Positions 31,498-42,370 of a DNA stretch of 64,000 nucleotides are shown here, one piece after another; within the stretch, counting starts at the first letter, position 1, and the number at the start of each line of letters is the position of its first letter. A program made the position numbers and the translations under genes. Below the pieces are notes generated by a model. It saw nothing but the letters and a program-made list of their open reading frames with translations, made no database searches and had not been told where the DNA came from. Source of the DNA: Peromyscus leucopus (lineage: Eukaryota; Chordata; Mammalia; Rodentia; Cricetidae); NCBI RefSeq assembly GCF_004664715.2, contig NC_051073.1, positions 66,182,164-66,246,163 on the forward strand, in the 5' to 3' direction.

Positions 31498-31958
31498 AAC
31501 TTTAACATAGTAAAATTACATGTAACAAAACAGTCATCAAGCAAGAGCGACAGTTATAATATCCAGTCTATTCTGATTCTAAAGTGCCGTTGACTTTGAT
31601 CAAGGTCTCATTTTCCAGAATATTCCAGACCTTTTTTGAAGAATCTTTCTGAAAAAAATTTCTCTTTTCTGACCCTCTGTTCCCACCAGATTAGAAAACC
31701 CCAGGCCCTTACTTGGTACTATCGGTGACCCAGTAGACACATAGCCAAGTACCCTGTGGACTGAGGTGGCAAGTGATCACCAACAGCCAGAATTAGAGGG
31801 ATGCTATGCTGGAAACCCATCTTTACCTAAAATGAGTCTTGTGCTTGTTCTATCCCATCCTAGTCCCTCAGCTAGTCCTCATCCAGTGATGAGAAGTATT
31901 GACCACATGGTCCTTAGTGTTCTGTGCCTAGGGAATTTTTAATTGGAGAAATCCCTTT
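31498..31958. other. ERVK internal remainder, then single-copy DNA
   Basis: 31498-31600 matches the internal sequence seen at 26910-26990. Beyond about 31650 nothing is recognised. Confidence 0.5.
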
Positions 31959-31972
31959 GCGTGTGTGTGCGC

Positions 31973-32007
<35 letters not shown>

Positions 32008-32012
32008 TGTGT

Positions 32013-32060
<48 letters not shown>
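31959..32060. repeat. (GCGT)n then (GT)n tract
   Basis: Alternating purine-pyrimidine throughout: GCGT units, then pure GT for about 45 bp. Confidence 0.95.
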
Positions 32061-32064
<4 letters not shown>

Positions 32065-32489
32065 TTTGTCACTGTATCCAAGAAAATGCACAATGTTCCC
32101 TGGGCCATATGTAGTGTTCTCTAGGGACCCATGTCATGTCAGTGTCCTGGGGTGAATACTCATGTGTGCTAAGCCCCAGCTCAGGAAGCCTGAAGCCCTT
32201 CCTGATACACACGGCAGACAGTGCAGCTTTAGGCAGATCACTCCAGGCAGAGCTGTTTAAACTGTTTCTCTTTCCACCCAAGATATGTTCCCCCAACCCT
32301 AGGTATTTGGGTACAAAAGCAGGTATCGAAATCAAACACTAATGATAATACGTCATAAAGGAATTTATTTCAAAACAATTCTTTGGCATAGGAATAATTT
32401 TACCATTTGTTAAAGACAAAACAAATTTGCATATGAATAATTTGCTTGTTTATCTTTCCATAAAAGCTTAATTCTGAGCTTAATATTTA
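32061..32489. other. Single-copy DNA, AT-rich after 32340
   Basis: No recognised gene or repeat. Confidence 0.5.
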
Positions 32490-32635
32490 CTTTTTTATAT
32501 TTGTTTTTGTTTTGTTTCTTTGTGTAGTTCTGGAACTCACTCTGTAGACCAGGCTGGCCTCGAACTCACAGAGATCTGCCTGCCTCTGCCCCCTGAGTGC
32601 TGAGATTAAAGGTGTGCGCCGCCACTGCCTGGCTG
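32490..32635 (-). repeat. B1 SINE, minus strand, internally shortened
   Basis: GTAGACCAGGCTGGCCTCGA, GCCTCTGCCCCCTGAGTGCT and GCGCCGCCACTGCCTGGC. The tail half lacks the usual CAGGGTTTCTCTG segment. Confidence 0.85.
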
Positions 32636-33794
32636 ACACAGAGCTTCTTCAATGTCGTAATATAAATAGCTTGGTAAACCATCATGTGTTGTCTGTGTGT
32701 GTTCAGAGTGGATTCTGAGAACACGGTCCCCCCTACTCCCACAGCTCAGATTCACGCATGTTCATCTCATGTGTCCTCTCAGACACCTGTCCCGGGGACA
32801 GCCTGTGCCCCCGACACTGTGCAAAGAGGAAAGAAATGGCAGATAGACAGAGGTACTAAATTTGGAACATCCGAAGGAAGCCATTCCCTGTGGAAGTTAT
32901 TTTCTGTCCCCTGCTGTGGGAATGAGCAGCTGGAAGCTCGTTTTTGGAAAGATTACTGCTCTGCCTGAAGACCTCTCAGTTAGGAACTCCAACATGGTGA
33001 CAGATTCAGCAAGCCCCACCCCCTACTCTAGATGTTGTAAGCACCTTGTTTGATGATAGTACTTTTGCTTGCTTTCTTATCAGGCTACATAAGTCATCTC
33101 TGTTGGATGTTATAAGTGGCTGCTTTGACAACGCTCTGCTAGCTCTCTGCTGCTGTCTGTTCTTTTACTTGGGGGACACTCTGTTTCATGTGGGACTCTT
33201 AATCGGACCTTCAGCTGGCATCTCAATGCTTCCCCAGTTGATTTCTGCTAGATGTTTAGGTTTCTGATTTGATGATGTCATCTATCTGCTACTCACTATT
33301 TGTTCTTTCACTTTCTCATGCTTGATAAACCCACTCATGCAGGACCAAAAGTACAATTATGTGTGGTGTGTGTCCAGAACCAATGCTGCAATGAAGTCAC
33401 ACAATGTATCATCGGCGAGTGTTGCCAGACACACCCTCATGCATTTGATTTTGAACCTTTAGTCATTGTGTATTCAGAAACTTCTTACTGTTGCCAGACT
33501 TTCTCAGCCCCCACATTCAGTTATATGACCGCTGCATGTGGAGCCATGATCCATAGTTTAAGAACCCCAGGGCTCAGCCACCAACCCCAGGATGTCTGGT
33601 TTGGCCATCGACTTCCCTGCAGACCCTCTCCTGCCAGGTTCTTGGCGCAGCATCTTTTAATTGCTCCTCCAGAAGAACATCTCCAGGAGAAGAATCAACT
33701 CTGGTTAAGGATGCTTCCTTCCTGCAGAATGACCATGCAGGTGTTCCGGGATGAACCCTTTCACCTTTAGTCCCATTCCAAAAGGAATTAGCAC
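32636..33794. other. Single-copy DNA, no recognised gene
   Basis: The 156-codon frame at 33300-33770 is the longest. It shows no domain, signal peptide or repeat evidence and overlaps an opposite-strand frame. Confidence 0.45.
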
Positions 33795-33866
33795 GTGAAT
33801 TCATTCATTCACCCATCCATCTATCCATCCATCCATCCATCCATCCATCCATTCATTCATTCATCC
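33795..33866. repeat. (CATT)n/(CATC)n microsatellite
   Basis: ATTC and ATCC tetranucleotide units in tandem. Confidence 0.9.
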
Positions 33867-34389
33867 AACAGATTCTCCACAGATCCTTTATCCAGGATCC
33901 ATGTCTCATCCGGGGATCTGCTCCATCACTCCAGCAGATTGCTGAAACCACAGCTAGCACCAAGCTCTACACACACCAGGCTTGAATCTCTACTCTCACA
34001 CCTGTGGTGAAGGCTAGCTTTTTATCAGCAGTGACTAGGGATAAAGTGGAATGGCCATAACAATATTCTTTAACACAATTGGCCAGTCTCACCATTCTTG
34101 CTGGTCAGGATCAAGTAAAACAAGGGATGCTTGTACACAAGCCCTGATATTGGACATGGCTACGCCGTGACTAACAAGCTGAGGAACGATGGGAGGAAAC
34201 TGTTAAAATCTTTGAGTGAGCTGAACCAAGGGCAGTTCGCATGCCAGGCGTGGCGTGTGGAGTGCAGTTTCATCCTACTACTCAGAGGAGCACATGTTTA
34301 CAACATATGAACTGCGAAGTTACAGGATTTTCTATTTAACATTTTTCAACTGTGGTTGACCATGGGTAACGGAAACCATGTTAAGTGAT

Positions 34390-34452
34390 CACAGTACACA
34401 GCACACAGCACACAGCACACAGCACACAGCACACAGTACACAGTACACAGGC
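34390..34452. repeat. 8-bp tandem array (ACACAGCA type)
   Basis: About eight units of CAGCACAC, with CAGTACAC variants at both ends. Confidence 0.9.
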
Positions 34453-34983
34453 AGTCTGCTGTATGCAAGTCACTGTGTTAAATGGGACCACAGACAAGGT
34501 TTTGTGCCCTCACAATTATAATCTACTGTGTAGACAAACAATAAAAAAGCAGTACAGATATACATGAAGTGACATGTCATTTGGGGTGGTAGAAGGTGAA
34601 GAAACAGGGAGGTGGAGGCAAGAACAGCACAGGGCACCCACAGACTGAGCAGGGAGGAGGTGACTGCTACAACCCTCTCTGGTGAAGACAGCTGGGGCCA
34701 TTGGTTTCACATGCCGCTCTATGTTCTGCTCGCCTAAAGAGAGGCGTCTGGCAGCAAACAAAAGTTGTGTAACAGGGAGCAAGGGCTTCCTACACTCTTT
34801 ACATCACATTTATTTCTCAGGTATAGGAGAGAAAATTAAAAGAATACATTTAACCAGTGGAGAACTTCTCCCTTCAGGGGAGTTGTCAGGCAGAAGGGAT
34901 TGTGTTAAGTAACAAAGTAGCCATTTCTCATCCATCCCAGTCTGTTTCTAGTTAATCTTCCTGAACCACCTCAGAGAGACAGA
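34453..34983. other. Single-copy DNA, no recognised feature
   Basis: No gene or repeat signature. Confidence 0.5.
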
Positions 34984-34997
34984 GAACTTCCTTGTTT

Positions 34998-35172
34998 GGT
35001 TGGTTTTTGTTTTTGTTGTTGTTCTTTTGTTTGTTTGGTTTGGTTTTGGTTTTTCGAGACAGGGTTTCTCTGTCTAACTTTGGAGCCTGTCCTGGATCTC
35101 GCTCTGCAGACCAGGCTGGCCTCGAACTCACAGAGATCCGCCTGGCACTGGCTCCCGCCACCGCTGCCCAGT
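34998..35172 (-). repeat. B1 SINE, minus strand
   Basis: Complete reverse B1 with a long GTTT-rich tail. Flanked by GAACTTCCTTGTTT (34984-34997) and GAACCTCCTTGTTT (35173-35186), one mismatch. Confidence 0.9.
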
Positions 35173-35186
35173 GAACCTCCTTGTTT

Positions 35187-35960
35187 TGAGGAAGGGAGAA
35201 TTACTAAAGCACAGTCCTTTGGTTCTCTTCCCCTCTCCTACATCAGGAGGGCTGATGTTGCAGAGAATGAAGCACACATGGGCATTTCAAAGGCAGGTCA
35301 TGATGTAACAACTGGCGTGTAACTTACCTCCACTTCAAACAGCTACGAAATGGATGAAACAGAGGAGGCAGATGTTTTCAGACACTGAAAGACAGGCAAA
35401 GGGAGACCTGATTTCCCAGGAAAAGCTGTGTGTGGTGAGTTCCACGGTCATCCCACCTCACCTGTCCAGGGGACTCACAGCTGCAACATGGAGCCTCAGC
35501 AGAGGACTGCTCTCTCTGAGCACAGACCGGCAGTTTGGCTATCGGGAACAGGCTAGACTTCATGAGGCAGAGTATCTTAGAAATCGGGGTGGCAGAGAAG
35601 GAACAGGGTCCTGCAGTGTGCTTGGTGCTGGATGCGGGGGATGGGGGACACTGTTTGTGGCTGATAACGGAGCAGTGCACACACAGGACAAGACTCCCCC
35701 AGACCTGGCAAAGGTCACCTGCTGCCGGGCTGAAGGCTGTGTTTACACAGAACTCAGCAGAGTGGAGACACCTGAGGGATTTCCAGCTGGATCCCTGGAG
35801 AGCTGTTGGCTTAGGATGAAGGAGCCAGTTCTAGGGCTGGGCCGGCTCTGAAACTATGCTCCAAACAAGACAGACCCAGTCTCACATAACTACTACTGCT
35901 GTTCTGAAGCGCCCTCCATCCATTGGCCAAAATAAAGCAGAAATTGGTTCTTTCTGTTAG
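35187..35960. other. Single-copy DNA, no recognised gene
   Basis: A 165-codon frame (35354-35851) overlaps opposite-strand frames. It has no domain evidence and I do not call it a gene. Confidence 0.45.
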
Positions 35961-35967
35961 ATTTACT

Positions 35968-36272
35968 CTTGGTGAAATTATTAAGGCCACTCCACATAGT
36001 TAAAAGTGAGGTTTATTTTGTGGGGTAACTTACAAGTGAAGGGATAGGTTACAGGGTCTGGGAAAGGTGTAGCACAGGCCTGGCGGTGTTAACTGGATAA
36101 CTCTGCTCGGTCTACCTTCAGCGTTCATGGTCCAGGAACCAAGAGAGCGGACGTATTCGGATCTCTGGTCTTCAGCATCCTTTCTCGGCCCCGCCTTGTA
36201 GGCATGACCATTACCAAAGCCTCAATGGGGTTTGGAACTTCCAGGTCAAAGCTGGAATGGCTACCCACTACA
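35968..36272 (-). mobile_element. Solo LTR of another ERV family, minus strand
   Basis: On the minus strand it starts TGTAGTGGGTAGCCATTCCA, has AATAAA (complement of TTTATT near 36013) and ends near the CTTGG at 35968. ATTTACT lies on both sides (35961-35967 and 36273-36279), consistent with a 6-7 bp target duplication. The family name is uncertain. Confidence 0.65.
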
Positions 36273-36279
36273 ATTTACT

Positions 36280-36542
36280 GCTCAATATTCAAGTCTATCT
36301 TCCTCAACATTAAATGCTTAACTGTAAGATCCACCATTTACGAGTTTTAGCACCAGAGAACCTTTTATAACGGCAAGGACCTGGCTCAGAGCATCACTAA
36401 GCTTGTTGACTGCTTTATATTCTGCGCTGGAAGGCATGTTTTGAAGTCATGCATGACACTATGAAGAGGTAAAAGCAGTGCAACGTGACTGAATAATTTG
36501 ACAACTATTCTATATGCAATTAAAAAACACAGCAATCCCTTC
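36280..36542. other. Single-copy AT-rich DNA
   Basis: Nothing recognised. Confidence 0.5.
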
Positions 36543-36560
36543 CTCAGAATCTGGATTTCT

Positions 36561-36682
36561 TTTTTTTATTTTTATTTTTATTTTTTTTAATTTTCATTTT
36601 CTTTTTTTATTATTTTATTTTATTTTACAATACTATTCAGTTCTACATATCAGCCACAGATTCCTTGTTTTTTGCTTCCCTT
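36561..36682 (-). mobile_element. Very short L1 3'-end insertion, minus strand
   Basis: On the minus strand it reads GAATCTGTGGCTGATATGTA, GAACTGAATAGTATTGTAAA, then an A/T-rich tail, matching a rodent L1 3' UTR. Flanked by CTCAGAATCTGGATTTCT (36543-36560) and CTCAGAAATCTGGATTTCT (36683-36701), a long target duplication with one extra A. Confidence 0.7.
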
Positions 36683-36701
36683 CTCAGAAATCTGGATTTC
36701 T

Positions 36702-36987
36702 ATCTCTCATATAATCTTTATTTTTAAAGGGAAGGAAGGAAAGAAAGGGAGAGAGGTGGTGGGGGGGGGAGTATAATTGGGTTTGGGTATTTTAATGTCT
36801 GGGTTTTTAATCTCTTAGGATTGTGACGTTCTGGATTTTTAGCCTTTAGAGATTTTGATGCTTCATTATTTCAAGATTCAAGATTCTGCCATTCATAATT
36901 ATAGTTTTTCAAGACATGATTGACACTGAAAATATTCAAAGGAAGACAAAATAAGGGGAAACAGAATGAGCAAAAGTCAGGGCAAAT
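36702..36987. other. Purine-rich and AT-rich single-copy DNA
   Basis: A GGAAGGAAAG-type tract and G-run lie near 36728-36770. Otherwise nothing recognised. Confidence 0.45.
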
Positions 36988-37001
36988 AAAAAACAAATAG
37001 T

Positions 37002-37145
37002 TAGCCGGGTGGTGGTGGCACACGCCTTTAATCCCAGCACTCGGGAGGCAGAGGCAGGCGGATCTCTGTGAGTTCGAGCCAGCCTGGCTACAAGTGAGTC
37101 CAGGAAAGGTGCAAAGCTACACAGAGAAACCCTGTCTCGAAAAAC

Positions 37146-37179
<34 letters not shown>

Positions 37180-37200
37180 AAAAAAAAAAAAAAAAAAAAC
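37002..37200 (+). repeat. Young-looking B1 SINE with long A-tail
   Basis: Near-consensus B1 with the AGGAAAGGTGCAAAGC tail variant and about 55 bp of A-rich tail. AAAAAACAAATAGT is repeated exactly at 36988-37001 and 37201-37214. Confidence 0.95.
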
Positions 37201-37227
37201 AAAAAACAAATAGTAAGAAGGTAGATT

Positions 37228-37365
37228 GGGGCTGGAGAGGTGGCTCAGCAGTTAAGAGCCTAACTGCTCGTCCATCCATGCCAGGCAGCTCACAGCCACC
37301 TGTAACCACAGCTCTAGGGGAATCCAGGGCCCTCCTCCTGCCTCCTCTGGTACTTGAACTCACTT

Positions 37366-37409
<44 letters not shown>

Positions 37410-37440
37410 CACATAATTAAAAATAGAATAAAAAACTTTT
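37228..37440 (+). repeat. B2/B3 SINE with internal (CA)n
   Basis: GGGGCTGGAGAGGTGGCTCA head; body diverged; a (CA)n tract at 37366-37407 lies before the AT-rich tail. Confidence 0.9.
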
Positions 37441-38079
37441 TTTTAAAAGATGGTAGACTTTAATCGTGCCAATAATTATACTAAATATAAATTATCTAAA
37501 TATACCAGTCTAGCGACAGTGATTGTTAGACTGAAAAAAAAAAAACAAAAAACAAAAGCAACATTCATCAATATGTTATCTATATAACATCAATATGTTA
37601 TCTATTATATATATCACAATCAATATAAAAATACAAGAAGGTCAAAGACAAAACAAAATAAAAGGATATACTATGAAAAGCACTGATCACAATAAAGCTA
37701 TAGTGGTTTTATTATGGTGTTATCATATAGTTTGATACGGAATTTAGACAATTGTAGATATTAGGACAATGGCAATAAAGATATAGGCATCTTAAATTTA
37801 CATACACATAATAATAGAGCCTTAAAATACAGTAGACAAAACTGACATATTCAAGAAAAAGAGATTAAATTCAACACCTATTCCTCAGTAATTGGCAGAC
37901 TGAGAAGAGAGAAAAATCAGTAAGATATCAGAAAATAGATTATCACCAAGTTGACATTTATAGAATATAATACATAGTAACAGGACTCTACATTATTTCA
38001 TATACATATAACACTTACAAGATATCCCATTATTACCAAATTATATAGAATGTATTTTCTTACCACAGTAAAAATAAGC

Positions 38080-38228
38080 TATCTGGGAGGTGATGGCATA
38101 TGCCTTTAATCCCAGCACTTGGAGGCAGAGGCAGGCATGGATCTCTGAGTTTGAGCCAGCCTAGTCTACAGAGTGAATTCTAGGACAAGCCAGGGCTACA
38201 CAAAGAAACCCTGTCTCAATAGTGTAGT

Positions 38229-38270
<42 letters not shown>

Positions 38271-38271
38271 A
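38080..38271 (+). repeat. B1 SINE followed by (GTA)n
   Basis: GGAGGTGATGGCATATGCCT head, CCAGGGCTACACAAAGAAAC tail side, then a (GTA)n tract at about 38230-38271 in place of poly(A). Confidence 0.9.
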
Positions 38272-38377
38272 AAAATTTTACATAAAAAATAAACTAGAAA
38301 CCAAAGCCAAAAAGTTAACTGGAAATTTATCAAATGTTCGAGAATTAATTTTTTTTCTTCCTGTCTCCTCCTCTTTC

Positions 38378-38520
38378 TCCTCTCTTTTTTTTTTTTTTTT
38401 AAAAAACAGTATCATGATTACAACTCACTAAGTAGGCCAGGTTGTCTTTGAACTCACAGTGGTCCTCCTGACTCTGACTCCTGAGTGCTAAGGATTGTAG
38501 GCATGTACCACACCCAGTTG
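38378..38520 (-). repeat. Diverged B1 SINE, minus strand
   Basis: Poly(T) run, AGTAGGCCAGGTTGTCTTTG, AACTCACAGTGGTCCTCCTG and CATGTACCACACCCAG. Confidence 0.7.
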
Positions 38521-38561
38521 AGAATTAAGCCATTTATTTCTAATTAATTTAAGAAATATGA

Positions 38562-38710
38562 ATTCCCAGGTGTTGTGGTAAAGGACTTCACTCCCAACAC
38601 TAGGAAGGCAGGTGGACTCCATATAAGTTCAAGACCAGCCTGGTCTACATAGCAAGTTCCAGGCCAATCAAGGCTGCAAATGAGACCCTGTCTAAAAACA
38701 TAGCAGAAAA
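38562..38710 (+). repeat. Diverged B1-type SINE, + strand
   Basis: CCCAGGTGTTGTGGTAAAGG, AGTTCAAGACCAGCCTGGTC and GAGACCCTGTCTAAAAACAT. Confidence 0.75.
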
Positions 38711-38780
38711 CAAATCAGAAGAAATGAAAGCATTTCAGTGGAAGTAATAGCAAAAATACATTGTATCAAAATGTGTGAGA

Positions 38781-39494
38781 CCCAATTTCACTCAGAACTA
38801 ACAGTGACCAGATGTATCACTTTTGCTGAAACAGCTAAATGACAGATGAGATCTATCAAAGAGCAGCATTGAAGACATTGGGTGGTAGGCAGTGAGGGAC
38901 AGAAGGGAGTCAGGTAAAAATGACATCAGTCCTACAATTGTTTCGGCTTGTGCCCAGGGTGAGTTTCTAAGCTGTGGCACAGAAGATGAAAACCAAGGTG
39001 GAGTCAGTGGTCTCCTGGAGGTTCCGAGGTAGAACACCTGAGAAGTGAGAGTTCAGCTCTGTGGATTCTCAGGGCCTCCATGAGGCTTTAGCTGAATGTT
39101 GACAACTGTGTGCACGTCACACATATACTAAAGTTGGGGAAGAATCACTCAAAAGAATTAGTGGAAACTGAGCCTAGAGATCACACCAGGAGTAGCACCT
39201 GCTTCCAAAAGTTAGAGGAAAAGTCTCTTATTAATTAGAATAAATCAGGCCCTTGTTATTGTGACCAGACATGAAAAAATATTATAGGAGTACAAAACTC
39301 ACCCAGTCAACAAGAGAAAATTCAAAATGTCTGTCATTTATAAGATATTACCAAGCATGAAAGATGCTGAAAAACATGGCCTGTGATGAAAACAGAGAAT
39401 GGATGAAAACTGACCCAGAAATGATGTAGTCCTAACAAACATTAAAAGAGATATAAATATATTATATGCTTTCAAGAAACCAGAGGAGAAATGT
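38781..39494. other. Degenerate sequence, probably partly L1-derived
   Basis: AT-rich with no intact frame. The right end is continuous, across the solo LTR, with the ORF1-like fragment at 39.88 kb. Confidence 0.35.
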
Positions 39495-39873
39495 TGTAGT
39501 CTGAAATTTTCCTGTGTCCTGCCTGGTCCCACAGCTGCTTGGAACCAAGTAAACACACAGAGGTTTTTATTACTTACAAACTATATGGCCTCTAGCTATG
39601 AATTCTTGTGAGCTAGCTCTTACCACTTAACTCAGCCCATTTCTATTAATCTATTTTTATTGCCATGTGACTGTGGCATTACCAGTCTGCTGACATATTG
39701 TTGCTCCTTGGGCAGCAGGCTGGTGTCTCCTCTGCCTCTGCCTATCTTCTTCCTGTCTCTCCCTTGGATTTCCTGACTGGCTATAACCTGACTTGCCATA
39801 GGCCAGAGCAGCCTCTTTATTAACCAGTCATAGCAACACATATTCACAGTGTACAGAAAGACATCCCACAGCA
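39495..39873 (-). mobile_element. Solo ERVK-like LTR with perfect 6-bp target duplication
   Basis: 379 bp, + strand TGTAGTC...CACAGCA. AAATGT lies directly before (39489-39494) and after (39874-39879). Same family as 25.9, 26.5 and 30.1 kb, same orientation. Confidence 0.85.
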
Positions 39874-39879
39874 AAATGT

Positions 39880-40088
39880 AACATGTTAAATGGAGAGAAG
39901 GCATACATAAAACCAAGACTCAAACTGAAATGGAAAAACTCAGTGGATGAGACTAACAGTAGTTTAGACAGTATAGAAGATAAACTTCGTGAACTTGAAG
40001 TCAGAGCAGCAAAAATTCCAGAAAATGAAAGACCTGAAGAAAACTGGTTGGGGGAGAATGAAGAAAAAACATGCACATACACAGGTTA
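39880..40088 (+). pseudogene. L1/HAL1 ORF1-like coiled-coil fragment
   Basis: The open frame 39883-40089 (68 codons) contains KNSVDETNSSLDSIEDKLRE, a heptad-like stretch resembling the coiled-coil region of L1 ORF1 protein, the RNA-binding chaperone of L1. It is far shorter than the normal protein and lies in L1-rich DNA, so it is a relic. Confidence 0.45.
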
Positions 40089-40139
40089 GACCTTGAGCGT
40101 AGGAGAGGGACTGGCACATACCTGCTTCTCAAAGCATTT

Positions 40140-40256
40140 TATGTAATCGACAATTCCTGATACCAAAAGTGACACCGACATTATGGGAAAGAAAACTGTA
40201 TACCAACCACCTCAGGAAATTAGATATAAAAAAATCCCTAATAAAACAATATGGTA
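40140..40256 (+). mobile_element. L1 ORF2 (reverse-transcriptase side) fragment
   Basis: CTGATACCAAAAGTGACACC, GGAAAGAAAACTGTATACCA and AAAAATCCCTAATAAAAC match, with decay, the DNA of the L1 ORF2 segment that begins the reverse-transcriptase domain. No usable frame. Confidence 0.5.
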
Positions 40257-40261
40257 TGCAA

Positions 40262-40350
40262 GCTCTTACAAAAGGGCTTATTGACTTATGGTTCAAGGGT
40301 ATAGTCCATCCTGTCATGGCAGAGAAAACATGGCTGCCAGAGCTTGAGAC
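40262..40350 (+). repeat. Fragment related to the 22.3-kb rodent repeat
   Basis: TTATGGTTCAAGGGTATAGT, CCATCCTGTCATGGCAGAGA parallels the segment near 22345-22385. Confidence 0.5.
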
Positions 40351-40387
40351 AGATGCTTCAGGTCTGTGGCCTACTTTACATTGATTT

Positions 40388-40541
40388 TGTTGTTGTTTTG
40401 TTTTTTGAGACAGGGTTTCTCCGTATAGCCCTGGCTGTCCTGGAATTCATTCTATAGATCAGACTAGTCTTGAACTCAGAGATCTGCCTGCCTCTGCCTC
40501 CTGAGTGCTGGGACTAAAGGCATGTAGCATCACACCTGGCT
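40388..40541 (-). repeat. B1 SINE, minus strand
   Basis: TTTTTTGAGACAGGGTTTCT, GATCAGACTAGTCTTGAACT and TAGCATCACACCTGGCTGC. ATTGATTTT flanks both sides. Confidence 0.85.
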
Positions 40542-41100
40542 GCTTAAATTGATTTTTGTACAAGGTGTATGTGTGTGTGGGGGGGGGTGTCTAATATTAA
40601 TCTGGGGGGGGGAGGTACTCAGTTTCCCCAGTACTATTTGTTGAGGAGGCTTTCTTTTCTTTAATCTATATTTTCTTTGTTTCTTTCTTTGCCAACAATC
40701 AAACAGCTGCAGCTGTATGGGTTTGTTTCTGGGTCCTCTACTCTGTTGCAAAGGTCTACCTGGCTGCTTTATACCACTTATTGCTTCCTTTGTTATGATG
40801 ACTCTTTTGTGTGCCCTAAAGCCTGGAGCTGGGATGCCTAGAGCATCATCTACCTGCTCAGAATTTGCTATGGCTCCACATAATTTTTGAGATTTTTTGC
40901 AGTTCTGTAAAGAACACTATTTGTGTTTTACAGGGATTACATTGAACTCATGGATCATGTTGGGATGTATGACTGTTTGTACCACGTTAATTCTCCAATA
41001 CCATTAATGAGCACAGTCTTTCTAACTTTCATCTTAAATTTCTTTCTTCAGTGTTTTATATTTTTTTCATTCTTGTCCTTAGTTAGGTTTATTGTTAGGC

Positions 41101-41275
41101 TGTGCATGTGTATATGTGTGGTGTGTATGTATGTGTATATGTATGTGTATTGTATATGCTTATGTGTATGCATGTGTGTTGTGTATGCATGTGTGGTGTA
41201 TGCATGTGTGTATGTATATGTGTTGTATATATGTGTATGTATGTGTGTTGCATATTCATGTGTGTTGTGAATGGA
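41101..41275. repeat. TG/TATG-rich simple tract
   Basis: TGTATG-, TGTGTATG- and TATATG-type units expanded within the antisense L1. Confidence 0.9.
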
Positions 41276-41325
41276 TGACTCATTTCTTTCTCAGCAAGAT
41301 CATTAGGTTAGAAAAGTTACTTATT

Positions 41326-41510
41326 AGCTGGGCAGTGGTGGCATATGTCTTTAATTCCAACACTCGGGAGACAGAGGCAGGCAGGTCTCTGTGAGTTTGA
41401 GGCCACCCTGGTCTACAAAGTGAGTTCCAGAACAGCCAGAGCTGTTACACAGAGAAATGTTGTCTTGAAAAACAAAAACAACACCGCCCCCCCCAAAAAA
41501 AAACAAAAAA
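41326..41510 (+). repeat. B1 SINE, + strand
   Basis: GCTGGGCAGTGGTGGCATAT head and A/C-rich tail. GAAAAGTTACTTATT (41311-41325) and GAAAAGCTACTTATT (41511-41525) flank it. Confidence 0.95.
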
Positions 41511-41572
41511 GAAAAGCTACTTATTTTTAATGCATTGATTTTGTTATCTTGCTACCTTACTGTATTTATCTG

Positions 41573-41998
41573 TGTTATGTGAAGTTTTCTTGTGTAAACA
41601 AAGCAGTGTCTATTCACCTCAATAGGGCATATAACAGACTAAACCAGACTAAAGAAACAAACCCACCCCAAGTCTTGCTGGGTAACTCAGACAGTTTAAT
41701 TAGCATTGCTTACAAGAGAGTGGTGAAGGGCCATTTACAGCAGCATAGGCAACTTACAAGCGGCAGAACCCCTGAAGAAAATGTCTTCTCCCATTAACCA
41801 TTAACTGCCTATACCTGGAGGGGCGGGTCCTCATGAGCCCCTCCCCCTATCTGCCATTAATTGACTACAAGTCCTTGGGGGCATGGGAAGAACTCCATAA
41901 TGGGACATTACCAGACCCAATCTTGTCAGTGCGATTCTCTGGTCAGTATTCACAGTGCTGGGCATCAGCTAGGCCATGCCTGGAGGACGGTATCCTCA
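41573..41998. mobile_element. Unnamed block inserted in the antisense L1
   Basis: The L1 similarity stops near ACTGTATTTATC and resumes near ATAAATTCTAATAAC. The 0.4 kb between contains GGCAACTTACAAGCGGCAGA and GGTCCTCATGAGCCCCTCCC, which I associate with a rodent dispersed repeat, name unknown. Exact ends not fixed. Confidence 0.4.
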
Positions 41999-42370
41999 AT
42001 AATAAATTCTAATAACATTTTGGTAGAGTCTTTAGGGTTTTCTATCCTGCGACCAAGGATAATTTGGTTTCTTCCTTTGCTGTTTGTATGTCTTTTGTTT
42101 CTTTCTCTTGTCTGATTGCTCTGGTTAAAATTTCTAGTATTACATTGGACAGTGTGGTAAACACGGATATGCTGGTCTCCTCCATGATCTTACAGAAAAT
42201 GATTTCAGTTGTCCTTATTCAGTGTGATGTTGGCTGTGAGTTCATCCTATGTGCCCTTTATGGCAGTGAGGGGTATTCCTTCTGTCTGTAATTTATTCAG
42301 AACTTTTATCATGAAGAGATGGTGAGTTTTAGGAAATGTTTTTTCCTGGTTTTAGGGGGGAAAAAGCAGA

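Larger units (their letters stand above)
37500..38780 (+). mobile_element. Old L1 ORF2 fragment, + strand, broken by SINEs
   Basis: GGCAATAAAGATATAGGCAT, AGTAATTGGCAGACTGAGAA, GTTGACATTTATAGAATATA and AAACTAGAAACCAAAGCCAA resemble the endonuclease-side part of mammalian L1 ORF2 at the DNA level. Many stops and indels, so no coding capacity. At least three B1-type SINEs interrupt it. Confidence 0.6.
40545..42370 (-). mobile_element. Old L1 ORF2 fragment, minus strand, interrupted
   Basis: The + strand reads as antisense L1: TTTTTGTACAAGGTGTATGT, CCAGTACTATTTGTTGAGGA, GGTTTGTTTCTGGGTCCTCT, TCTTTAGGGTTTTCTATCCT and TGTCTGATTGCTCTGG. It is interrupted by a TG/TATG-rich tract (41101-41275), a B1 (41326-41510) and an unrelated block (about 41573-41998). 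Stops are frequent; it is a dead copy. Confidence 0.7.

Noticed and set aside
33300..33770. 156-codon Cys-rich open frame
   Set aside because: Cysteines are not in a recognisable pattern, there is no supported start or neighbouring exon, and another frame overlaps it.
34390..34452. Regular short repeats resembling a CRISPR array
   Set aside because: The units are 8 bp with no spacers; this is a microsatellite-like array in a mammalian genome.
35354..35851. 165-codon open frame
   Set aside because: Opposite-strand frames of similar length overlap it and no conserved domain is visible.
39880..40260. A functional L1
   Set aside because: Only short ORF1-like and ORF2-like pieces remain, with stops and insertions; nothing near full length.
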